64,000 nucleotides of DNA from Pelovirga terrestris (lineage in GTDB: Bacteria; Desulfobacterota; Desulfuromonadia; Desulfuromonadales; Geopsychrobacteraceae): the NCBI RefSeq assembly GCF_014773365.1, contig NZ_JACWUN010000002.1, forward strand, positions 62,001 through 126,000, written 5' to 3'. The notes beneath the pieces are model-generated. The model made no database searches. It was not told where the DNA came from and saw only the letters and a program-made list of their open reading frames with translations. Positions 26,148 to 34,471 of the stretch are shown piece after piece (the first letter of the stretch is position 1; the number at the start of each line of letters is the position of its first letter). The translations under genes and the position numbers were made by a program.

Positions 26148-26750
26148 GTGGGTATCTTCGAAGAATCAATTCAATCATCAATACCTTACTACCTTACCCA
26201 GGAGGCCAAAGAAGGGTTAATTAAAGAGCTTAAAAAATTTCCTCAATCTACTAATTATTACACAATTTTTTATCAAGAAAATATTTTGCAGGGAGATGGT
26301 TGGAATCAGCTTGAGGTTTTAAATTTTGAAGATGGTCAACGGAAGAAAATAAAAGGTATTCTTCTTACTAACAGCTGCGATATTAGCCTAGAGAACTCTA
26401 GAGATTTTCCAGTTACTTTGACGTTCGCCCCAGTAATAAAACTAGAAAACTATGAAAATAAACTTTATTCATTTGGGATTGATCCTAAAAAGATAAAAGA
26501 AAAATTACGATCAATAAAAGAGCAAAGGGTTTCCTCTCTATTCTTCTTGCCAAAAGGTGGATCTTTGGACGGAGACTATATCGCCTTATTAGATGATATC
26601 CACACTATGCCTTTTAAAAAATTCGAGTCAAAAACTGACAGAGTTAAACAATTTACTTTGAGCCAAATAGGTTTTTATCTATTCCTGTTGAAACTATCCA
26701 TTCATTTCTGCCGTTTTCACGAAGGAATTTTGCGTGACCATACTGCTTAG
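26148..26750 (+). CDS. Hypothetical protein, third gene of the AT-rich cassette
   Basis: The 200-residue product starts at GTG 26148 after AGGGGGA. It has a lysine-rich composition and a conserved-looking GILLTNSCDISLEN segment (residues 66-79) that places a Cys-Asp pair after a strand, plus a C-terminal hydrophobic helix (QIGFYLFLLKLSIHF). The motif recalls a group of uncharacterised proteins with (L/N)(S/T)xxCD(I/L), but no function is known to me. Base composition matches the two upstream genes. Confidence 0.6.
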   Translation: MGIFEESIQSSIPYYLTQEAKEGLIKELKKFPQSTNYYTIFYQENILQGDGWNQLEVLNFEDGQRKKIKGILLTNSCDISLENSRDFPVTLTFAPVIKLENYENKLYSFGIDPKKIKEKLRSIKEQRVSSLFFLPKGGSLDGDYIALLDDIHTMPFKKFESKTDRVKQFTLSQIGFYLFLLKLSIHFCRFHEGILRDHTA

Positions 26751-27011
26751 CTATTTTAAGCCATAATAATAATTAATTGTCTGTCCAATATCCTGAATCG
26801 CCCTGCTCGGGGAGCCGCGCTTTACTCGAGCAACTATATTGATCAGTCTCATAATTCACGCGATGCGAAATGACAAGCAACCAGACAAAAGATCAAAAGT
26901 TTGGGCTGCATTGGCCTTTGATCGATAAAAATTTCTCACGTCACCTAAAACTTTTCAGACACCACCGACGGCTATTTCCGGGCGATTCTCACTGGTCTGA
27001 GTCAAGAAGAT
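26751..27011. other. Non-coding gap
   Basis: AT-rich at the left and mixed at the right. It contains a short inverted CTCGGGGAGCC-like patch, but no credible gene, promoter or terminator is seen. Confidence 0.4.
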
Positions 27012-27713
27012 CTACTGCACTAGCCACACCTGCTTGGTCAGCACATCACACGCAGTCAACGTCTTGCCGTAAACCGCCCCGGTATCCAGATTGTAGCGCC
27101 CTGGCTCAAAGTAGGGTTCACCATCAGTGGTAGGATGATGGCCGACCACATGAATGTCACCGTCCTGTCCTGGTGGTGACAGCCGTTCCCACATCAACAC
27201 GAATGGGTCTTGCATCTCCAGGGGAATGCCCCGCTCGATCCCTGCATGCACAAAGATAAATGGCTCGTGCCGCGACCACAACTGAGTCGATTGTAGAAAG
27301 GCGATATGCTCTTTGGGAAAATCGGTAAGTCGGGCGATTCGATAGCTTCGCAGGGTTTCCTTGCCGCCGTTGAACAGGAAAATCTCGATGTCTGACTCCG
27401 AGGCGTTGGCTCGATAGGCACTCGACTGATCACGCAATTGGTGTCCGGTTATAACCCCATCCTCGATCAGAGCATCAAGCAACATCTGGTCATGGTTGCC
27501 ACGGATAAAGATGGTTTCCGGAAACTCTTCATGGAAAATGATCAGCCTCTCAATCACCCCTTTGCTGTTCTTGCCCCGGTCAACGTAATCACCAAGAAAG
27601 ACGAAGTGATCGTTGTCCGTCGGCGCAACGGTATTGAGCAACCGATTCAGCTGATCAAGCTCACCGTGAATATCACCGATGGCTATTAATCTGGCGGGGA
27701 GATCCTGTATCAC
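27012..27713 (-). CDS. PPP-family serine/threonine protein phosphatase
   Basis: The 233-residue metallophosphatase has the three PPP signatures in order: IAIGDIHGELDQL (residues 11-23), FLGDYVDRG (about 39-47) and FIRGNHDQM (about 71-79), with later metal-ligand His in FVHAG and VVGHHPT. The size and motifs match lambda-type and bacterial PrpA/B phosphatases, which are common on phage-related elements. It lies alone, opposite to the flanking operons. Confidence 0.9.
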   Translation of the reverse strand: MIQDLPARLIAIGDIHGELDQLNRLLNTVAPTDNDHFVFLGDYVDRGKNSKGVIERLIIFHEEFPETIFIRGNHDQMLLDALIEDGVITGHQLRDQSSAYRANASESDIEIFLFNGGKETLRSYRIARLTDFPKEHIAFLQSTQLWSRHEPFIFVHAGIERGIPLEMQDPFVLMWERLSPPGQDGDIHVVGHHPTTDGEPYFEPGRYNLDTGAVYGKTLTACDVLTKQVWLVQ

Positions 27714-27910
27714 TTCATGTTTGTCCCCCTGGCACTGCCACAGGTGTATTGGGCCGGTCGTTCGCTCATAGTACCACTTCCCTTTGAAACCGCTGGCGGC
27801 ATTGCCTATCTCAACGAGCTAAAAAAACCGCGCTATGTGGAGGAATACTGCTCTGGTTTTTTTCAGATCCTTGAACTGCTTCTTTTTTGCCGCTACCCAT
27901 CCTTATCCGA

Positions 27911-28306
27911 TTATGTCTTAGATATTTCGGTACTGATAGTTTCAATGATAAGCCTTGCGACATCGTCCAGCTCCTCCCATCCTTGTGGAGGGCCGCTCCA
28001 CCAGCGAAAGTGCGACTTGCCTTCATAGCCACCTACTTCCAGCTCAGTAAAACCGCCGTCGCATCCCATTTGATGATTTGGAAATGCTGGAATTTTAATA
28101 GCTGAAAGCCTTGACATGATTTCAGCTATCTGATCATTTTCAACTCTTTTTTTAATCGTTTCATTTTGTAAAAGCTCGTTTTTCTTGGTGAATTTAAAAT
28201 AATACGCACCTTTATTGTCTTTGATGACTTCAAACATCTTTTTAGCTGTTTCATATGGGGTGCCAAAAGTACCCTCAGTAGAGATTCTCAATATTATCTC
28301 GGCCAT
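27911..28306 (-). CDS. Hypothetical protein
   Basis: The 131-residue soluble protein has a strand-helix start (MAEIILRISTEGTFGTPYETAKKMFEVI) and a C-terminal motif FTELEVGGYEGKSHFRWWSGPPQGWEELDDVARLI. No signal peptide. The conserved-looking Trp/Gly motif suggests a real family, but no function is known to me. The 27714-27910 gap before it holds no supported gene. Confidence 0.55.
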   Translation of the reverse strand: MAEIILRISTEGTFGTPYETAKKMFEVIKDNKGAYYFKFTKKNELLQNETIKKRVENDQIAEIMSRLSAIKIPAFPNHQMGCDGGFTELEVGGYEGKSHFRWWSGPPQGWEELDDVARLIIETISTEISKT

Positions 28307-28863
28307 ATTTAGATCCTCAATTAGTAGACGTTAGATGCAGAAGGCAAGACAGATTGAACGTCACCCGATTCATCCCAATACCATCTTTGGGGCGCTGCAA
28401 GCTATCTGTCCGGTCGTGATAGATAGACTGTCTGGCTTCGTTTTAGCGCATTCAAAAGACCCAGCGGCAGCAAAGTGGTTGCTGGGAAGGAGAAGGGTAT
28501 CTTTGCGCCCAATGGGTCAGATAAATAAAAAACCCCTCGAGCAACCCGGAGGGGGGGTGGGAGGCTCGAAGGGTTTAGAGGTGCGTATAGCCCCCCTTGA
28601 TTGAAAGACTAGCCAATCAAGGTGCTCGATGCAAGAAAAAAAGCCTCCCTATCCTTACCCTTCACGGAAAGATATTTTTCCTGTGATCGCCTCCAGAGCA
28701 TATCCCAGAAGGTTAACGGGGCTTTTTTCTGGCACATCCAGCATCAATGCCTTAGTATGTGGACTGTTTTTATAACTGGGGGACATGATGCTCAAATAAC
28801 ATTCTAAATACCGCCTTTCACCCTGATTCGGTGGGGCGGTTTTTTATTGCTTGGGAGATTTGC
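28307..28863. other. Long non-coding region with serial stem-loops before hsdM
   Basis: Hairpins are CCCAGC/GCTGGG (28460-28465/28481-28486), a 13-nt stem with one mismatch starting AAACCCCTCGAGC (28531-28543/28564-28576), CCTTGATTG/CAATCAAGG (28595-28603/28614-28622) and a terminator-like ACCGCC...GGCGGT with T-run (28810-28846). No credible ORF. It may hold a small RNA or hsd operon control elements. Confidence 0.5.
28810..28846 (+). terminator. Terminator-like hairpin just upstream of hsdM
   Basis: ACCGCC (28810-28815) and CACC (28819-28822) pair with GGTG (28830-28833) and GGCGGT (28835-28840), followed by six T. The hsdM start at 28864 is only about 20 bases on, so it could attenuate hsd transcription or end an upstream small transcript. 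Confidence 0.6.
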
Positions 28864-31299
28864 GTGGCGATTAAGAAATCGGAAATTTACAGCGCTCTGT
28901 GGAAGAGTTGTGATGAGTTGCGCGGCGGTATGGATGCGTCGCAGTACAAGGACTACATCCTCACCCTGCTGTTTGTGAAATACGTCAGCGACAAGTATGC
29001 CGGTAACCGCAACGCCCTTATCCTGGTGCCCGAAGGGGGTTCTTTTGCTGACATGGTCAAGCTGGTCGGCAACAAGGAGATCGGCGACCGGATCAACAAG
29101 ATCATCAGCCGTCTGGCGGAAGAAAACGACCTCAAGGGTGTCATCGACGTTGCTGACTTCAACAACGAAGATCAGCTCGGCAAGGGGCAGGAGATGGTCG
29201 ACCGGCTGTCCCGGCTGGTCAAGATTTTTGACGGGATGGATCTACGCGCCAACCGCGCCGAAGGGGACGACCTGCTCGGCGATGCTTATGAATACCTGAT
29301 GCGCAACTTTGCCACCGAGTCGGGCAAGAGCAAGGGGCAGTTCTATACCCCGGCGGAAGTCTCGCGGATCATGGCCAAGATCATCGGCATCAACCGCACC
29401 ACCAGCCAGGATCACACCGTTTACGACCCGACCTGTGGTTCCGGCTCCTTGTTGCTCAAAGCCTCCGACGAAGCGCCCAGGGGGATGTCGATCTTTGGTC
29501 AGGAGATGGATAACGCCACCGCCGCTTTAGCGCGGATGAACATGATTCTGCACGACTGCCCGACGGCGGAAATCTGGAAGGACAACACCCTCTCGGTGCC
29601 GCACTTTAAAGAACGCGACGGCAGCTTGAAGATGTTTGATTATGCCGTGGCCAACCCGCCCTTTTCCACCAAGGCCTGGAGCAACGGTTTTAACCCCAAT
29701 GATGATCAGTACCGGCGCTTCGAGTACGGTGTGCCGCCGGACAAAAACGGCGATTACGCCTTTCTGCTGCATCTGATCAAGTCCCTCAAAAGCACCGGCA
29801 AGGGCGCCATCATTCTGCCCCATGGGGTGTTGTTTCGCGGCAATGCCGAAGCCGTTATCCGCAAGAACCTGGTGCGCCGGGGGCTGATCAAGGGCATCAT
29901 CAGCCTGCCTGCCAACCTCTTTTACGGCACCGGCATCCCCGCCTGCATTCTGGTCATCGACAAAGAACAGGCTCAAGGACGTGACCGTATTTTCATGATC
30001 GATGCCGGTAAAGGTTTTATGAAAGACGGCAACAAGAACCGGTTGCGCAGTCAGGACATTCACAAGATTGTCGATGTTTTTAACAAACAGCTGGAGCTAC
30101 CCCGTTATTCACGCATGATCCCCCTGGAAGAGATCGCCGCCAACGACTACAACCTCAACATTCCCCGTTATATTGATTCCGGAGAAGCGGAAGATCTGCA
30201 CGATCTGGACGCTCACCTCAATGGTGGTATTCCCAACGCCGACATTGCTGCCCTGGAACGTTACTGGCGGGTGCTTCCCTCCCTGCGCCATACCCTTTTT
30301 GCTCCGGCACGCGATGGCTACTCCAACGCCACCGTAGCGCCCCACGAGGTCAAAAACACCATCCTTCAGCATCCGGAATTTACCGCCTTTGCCGAAGGGG
30401 TGCAGACCATCTTTGACGACTGGCAAGCCGCGCACCGGGCCAACCTCAACAACCTCGTCATTGGCGATGAACCCAAACAGGTGATTGTTGATCTATCCGA
30501 AGACCTGCTGGAGCGCTTTGCCAAAGCTGAGCTGCTCGACAAGTACGATGTCTATCAGCATCTGATGGATTACTGGGCAGAACAGATGCAGGACGATGTG
30601 TTTGTGCTGGTGCAGGATGGTTGGGTTAAATCGGCGCAGCTGCGGCAGATGATTGACAGCAAAAAAGAAAAGAGCAAGGAGGCCCCGGATCTGGTTGTAG
30701 GCAAGGCCAGATACAAGACAGATCTGATACCGCCCCAGTTGATCGTTGCCCGTTATTTTGCCGCCGAACAGCAAGCCATTACAGATCGTGAAGCTGTTCG
30801 CGATGACATCAGCCGCGAACTGGATGAGCTGATCGAAGAGCATAGCGGCGAAGAGGGCTTGCTCGAAGAGGCCAAAACCGACAAGGGCAAGGTCACCAAA
30901 GCCAGCCTTAAAGCCCGCATGGCCGAAGCCCGGACGCTGGCCGACAACGCCGAAGAGATGGCGCTACTAACCCAGTGCAGCAAACTCATCGACCGCCTCA
31001 CCGCAGCAGAAAAACAGGTCAAGGATGCCCAACAGGCATTGGATGAAAAGGTGCTGGCCAAATACCCCAAACTGACGGAAGCTGAAATCAAAAACCTGGT
31101 GGTGGAGGATAAATGGTTCGCCACCGTTGAGGCTGCGATCCGTGGCGAAGTTGACCGGGTGACCCAGACCCTCGCCGGACGGGTCAAGGCTCTGGAAGAA
31201 CGTTATGCCGAGCCGCTACCGGCACTGACCAATGACGTTGTCGAGCTGTCAGCGCGGGTTGATGCCCACTTGCAGAAGATGGGGTTGGTATGGAAGTGA
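28864..31299 (+). CDS. hsdM: Type I restriction-modification system methyltransferase subunit
   Basis: N6-adenine methylation at the site chosen by HsdS. GTG 28864 (GGGAG upstream) gives 811 residues. The HsdM N-terminal helical domain (SALWKSCDELRGGMDASQYKDYIL), the SAM motif VYDPTCGSGSLLLKA (about residue 187) and the catalytic NPPF (about 264) are all present. The C-terminal 300 residues are an extra charged, coiled-coil-rich region, making it longer than classical HsdM (about 500). It overlaps hsdS by ten bases. Confidence 0.94.
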   Translation: MAIKKSEIYSALWKSCDELRGGMDASQYKDYILTLLFVKYVSDKYAGNRNALILVPEGGSFADMVKLVGNKEIGDRINKIISRLAEENDLKGVIDVADFNNEDQLGKGQEMVDRLSRLVKIFDGMDLRANRAEGDDLLGDAYEYLMRNFATESGKSKGQFYTPAEVSRIMAKIIGINRTTSQDHTVYDPTCGSGSLLLKASDEAPRGMSIFGQEMDNATAALARMNMILHDCPTAEIWKDNTLSVPHFKERDGSLKMFDYAVANPPFSTKAWSNGFNPNDDQYRRFEYGVPPDKNGDYAFLLHLIKSLKSTGKGAIILPHGVLFRGNAEAVIRKNLVRRGLIKGIISLPANLFYGTGIPACILVIDKEQAQGRDRIFMIDAGKGFMKDGNKNRLRSQDIHKIVDVFNKQLELPRYSRMIPLEEIAANDYNLNIPRYIDSGEAEDLHDLDAHLNGGIPNADIAALERYWRVLPSLRHTLFAPARDGYSNATVAPHEVKNTILQHPEFTAFAEGVQTIFDDWQAAHRANLNNLVIGDEPKQVIVDLSEDLLERFAKAELLDKYDVYQHLMDYWAEQMQDDVFVLVQDGWVKSAQLRQMIDSKKEKSKEAPDLVVGKARYKTDLIPPQLIVARYFAAEQQAITDREAVRDDISRELDELIEEHSGEEGLLEEAKTDKGKVTKASLKARMAEARTLADNAEEMALLTQCSKLIDRLTAAEKQVKDAQQALDEKVLAKYPKLTEAEIKNLVVEDKWFATVEAAIRGEVDRVTQTLAGRVKALEERYAEPLPALTNDVVELSARVDAHLQKMGLVWK

Positions 31300-32537
31300 G
31301 GCCGGGGTACAAACAGACTGAAGTCGGGGTGATTCCGGAGGATTGGGAAGTTATGCAGCTTGGAGATCTATCCTTGAAAGTCGGTAGTGGAATCACTCCA
31401 ACTGGAGGGGAAAGAGTCTATAAAACAGAAGGTCACCCGTTCCTAAGAAGCCAAAACGTTGGATGGGGTTGTTTGTTGATGGATGATATTGCATACATTG
31501 ACGCTGTTACCCACGCCACGTTTCCAGCAACTGAAATTAGAAACAATGACGTTTTTCTGAATATTACGGGAGCATCTATTGGCAGAAGTGCAATAGCAGA
31601 TCATCGTGTCGAGGGAGGAAATGTAAATCAGCATGTCTGCATAATTCGTACAGACCAGAGGAAGCTTCATCCGAAGTATCTGAACTCTTTCTTATTGTCA
31701 AAATCTGGACAGAAACAAATTGACAGTTTTCAGGCTGGTGGCAATAGGCAGGGTCTAAATTTTGGTCAAATTCGTTCATTTCTTCTTTCGATTCCACTCC
31801 TCTCCGAACAACGCGCCATCGCCACTGCCCTGTCGGACGTGGATGCTCTGATCATCTCCCTCGACAAGTTCATCGCCAAAAAACGCGCCATCAAAACCGC
31901 CACCATGCAGCAGCTTCTCACCGGCAAAAAACGTCTGCCTGGGTTCAGTGGGGAGTGGGAGGTGAAACCAAGGTACAAACAAACTGAGGTGGGCATGCTT
32001 CCAGAGGATTGGACTGTGCTTAATCTCAGTGAAATTTGCTCAAGCATCAAAACCGGTAAGTTAGACGCTAATGCAATGAAATCTGATGGTGAATATCGTT
32101 TTTATACTTGCGCCAAGAATCATTACTGGATTGATAGATATGCATTCGACACTGAAGCACTTTTGGTTTCTGGCAATGGCGCAAATGTCGGATATGTACA
32201 CTATTACAAAGGTAAATTTAATGCATATCAGAGAACATATGTTCTCACGGACTTCTCTCAATCGATTCTTTTTTTGAAAATTTATCTGGAGAGGAATCTC
32301 GTTGAAAGAATCCGGGTAGAGGTCAATGCTGGCAATACGCCTTATATAACGATGGACACTTTGACGGATATGAAGATTGGCCTCCCCCTAGACAAGTCGG
32401 AGCAAACCGCCATCGCCACCGTCCTCTCCGACATGGACGCTGAAATCAACGCCCTTGAAGCTCGGCGCGATAAAACCAGAGCCATTAAGCAGGGAATGAT
32501 GCAGGAGTTACTGACCGGCAGGACGCGGTTGATATAG
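31290..32537 (+). CDS. hsdS: Type I restriction-modification specificity subunit
   Basis: Recognises a bipartite DNA target. The 415-residue product has two target-recognition domains (about 12-180 and 230-365), each introduced by a repeated segment YKQTEVG(V/M)(I/L)PEDW and each followed by a conserved helix SEQ(R/T)AIAT(A/V)LSD(V/M)DA...LLTG. The direct repeats at DNA level (near 31308 and 31972) could allow domain shuffling by recombination. The two TRDs differ strongly from each other. Confidence 0.93.
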   Translation: MEVRPGYKQTEVGVIPEDWEVMQLGDLSLKVGSGITPTGGERVYKTEGHPFLRSQNVGWGCLLMDDIAYIDAVTHATFPATEIRNNDVFLNITGASIGRSAIADHRVEGGNVNQHVCIIRTDQRKLHPKYLNSFLLSKSGQKQIDSFQAGGNRQGLNFGQIRSFLLSIPLLSEQRAIATALSDVDALIISLDKFIAKKRAIKTATMQQLLTGKKRLPGFSGEWEVKPRYKQTEVGMLPEDWTVLNLSEICSSIKTGKLDANAMKSDGEYRFYTCAKNHYWIDRYAFDTEALLVSGNGANVGYVHYYKGKFNAYQRTYVLTDFSQSILFLKIYLERNLVERIRVEVNAGNTPYITMDTLTDMKIGLPLDKSEQTAIATVLSDMDAEINALEARRDKTRAIKQGMMQELLTGRTRLI

Positions 32538-32596
32538 TGGTAAGGGAATAATGACGAGGTACTGAAGAGAGCTTTCACCAACAAGGATCGGATGCC

Positions 32597-34471
32597 ATGG
32601 GGACAGTCACACCAAATTATCGCAGTGTGCAACAGCTTCTGCAAAGCCAATCATTTGCGATTGATGAATACCAGCGCGAATACAAATGGGAAAAAGAAAA
32701 TGTCCTGGAAATGATTTCCGACTTTCTGGACAAGTTTCAAAACTCCTACCAGGATGGCGACGAAACCACCGCCGTCAACAACTACACGGATTATTTTCTC
32801 GGGTCAATCATTGTCACCAAGCGTAATGGTGCCTATTACCTGATCGATGGCCAGCAACGTGTTACCACCCTGACCCTGTTGCTGATTTATCTGTACCGCG
32901 AAGCTAAACATCAAGCCTTACCCGTCCACCAGATCATTGCCCCGTTAATCTATAGCGATAACTTCGGCAAACCTTCCTTCAACCTCAATATCAGAGAACG
33001 TCTTTCGGTGCTGGAAGCTCTGTTTGATGGGACGCCCTATAATCTGGACGGTAAGGACGAATCGATTCGTAGCATGTACGATCGCTATCAGGATATTCTC
33101 CTGCGCGACCTGGCTGGCGAGCTGGATAGCGCCTTGCCCCACTTCATTTACTGGCTGCTTAATAAGGTCGGCATGATTGTCATTTCGACAGACAACGACA
33201 GTTATGCTTACGCTATTTTTGAAACCATGAATGACAGGGGCAAACCCCTTAGCCCCGTTGATATGATGAAAGCGTTTGTCCTGGCACCGGTGGAAGATGT
33301 GGACAAGCGCCGTCATGCCAACAGTGTCTGGAAAAAGCAGGTGCTGGATCTGATCACCTGGGGTGAGGAACAAAGCAAAGAACGTGATTCTGCCTGCATC
33401 AAAGCATGGCTGCGGGCACAGTACGCCGAGAGCATCAGAGATCGCCGAGCCGGTTCGACCGATAAAGACTGGGAGTTGATCGGCAGTGTGTTCCATCGCT
33501 GGACACGCGACAACGCCAGCCGACTGGCTCTGGGCACAGAAAAAAAGAACCTGCTTCTTGTTGAAGAAGAGTTTCCCTTTTTTGCTCGTGCTTACAAATC
33601 CATCCTCGACGCCGGCACCAGCCTTAAGCCTGGCTGGGAGGTAATCTACTACAACGCCCACAATGATTTTACCTGGCAGAATACCGTGCTGCTGGCGCCA
33701 TTGTGTCTGGCCGATCATGATGACCTTGTTCGCAGAAAAATTGCTGTTGTTGCAACCTATCTTGACATCTGGATCATGCGCCGTGTGGTCAACTATATCC
33801 GCGTCAGCTATTCTGCTGTCAGCTACGCCATGTATCTGTTGTGCAAAGACATCAGGAAAAAACCGCTAGACGAGCTTGTGCAGTTGCTTACCAAACGCCT
33901 TGCCCAGGATGACATCACCTTTGAGGCTGCTCCAAAAAAAGGGCGCGAAGGTTTATCCGACTTACGCTTAAATCAGTTTAGTCGCCGCTATATTTACCAT
34001 TTACTTGCCCGGGTAACGGCTTTTGTTGAAGAAGGCTCCGGCAAGGCCAACATGTTTGCTGACTATGTTGATCGCAGCAAAAAGAACGCCTACGACATAG
34101 AGCATATCTGGGCAGACAACTACAGCCGCTACAGTGACCAATTCACCAGTAACGAAGAGTTTCAACGTGCCCGCAATCATGTTGCCGGATTACTGCTGCT
34201 ACCAGCCGATGTTAACCGCAGCCTGAACGATCTGGCCTTTGAGAAAAAGGCTCCCCACTACGCCAAGCAAAATTTGTTCGCTGCCAGCCTGGCCGAGGCG
34301 AGCTATCAGCACAGCCCCAAGTTTCGTCAGTTTATGGAGACAAATGATCTGTTCTTTAAGCACTATTCGACTTTTGGCAGGAGTGAGCAACACGAACGTC
34401 GTGAACTTCTGGCCGCAGTGGTAGACAAGGTCTGGTCGCCGGACAGGATACGGAGCGCTGCTTATGACTAA
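32597..34471 (+). CDS. DUF262/DUF1524 protein (GmrSD-like) inside the hsd operon
   Basis: The 624-residue product has an N-terminal ParB/sulfiredoxin-like DUF262 domain with the signature LIDGQQRVTTLTLL (about residue 81) and SFAIDEYQREYKW, and a C-terminal DUF1524 HNH-like domain (AYDIEHIWADNYS ... RNHVAGLLLLPADVNRSLND). Proteins with this pair include the type IV enzyme GmrSD and several defence effectors that use NTP-driven cleavage. The gene lies between hsdS and hsdR and overlaps hsdR by eight bases. It may be a second nuclease controlled with the type I system. Confidence 0.85.
   Translation: MGTVTPNYRSVQQLLQSQSFAIDEYQREYKWEKENVLEMISDFLDKFQNSYQDGDETTAVNNYTDYFLGSIIVTKRNGAYYLIDGQQRVTTLTLLLIYLYREAKHQALPVHQIIAPLIYSDNFGKPSFNLNIRERLSVLEALFDGTPYNLDGKDESIRSMYDRYQDILLRDLAGELDSALPHFIYWLLNKVGMIVISTDNDSYAYAIFETMNDRGKPLSPVDMMKAFVLAPVEDVDKRRHANSVWKKQVLDLITWGEEQSKERDSACIKAWLRAQYAESIRDRRAGSTDKDWELIGSVFHRWTRDNASRLALGTEKKNLLLVEEEFPFFARAYKSILDAGTSLKPGWEVIYYNAHNDFTWQNTVLLAPLCLADHDDLVRRKIAVVATYLDIWIMRRVVNYIRVSYSAVSYAMYLLCKDIRKKPLDELVQLLTKRLAQDDITFEAAPKKGREGLSDLRLNQFSRRYIYHLLARVTAFVEEGSGKANMFADYVDRSKKNAYDIEHIWADNYSRYSDQFTSNEEFQRARNHVAGLLLLPADVNRSLNDLAFEKKAPHYAKQNLFAASLAEASYQHSPKFRQFMETNDLFFKHYSTFGRSEQHERRELLAAVVDKVWSPDRIRSAAYD

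Noticed and set aside
27717-28028. 103-residue plus-strand ORF between the phosphatase and hypothetical genes
   Set aside because: It overlaps the minus-strand gene at 27911-28306, has no recognisable domain and changes character midway.
29527-30063. Minus-strand ORFs opposite hsdM, hsdR and the DUF262 gene
   Set aside because: They are mirror frames of strongly coding genes, without domains or start signals.
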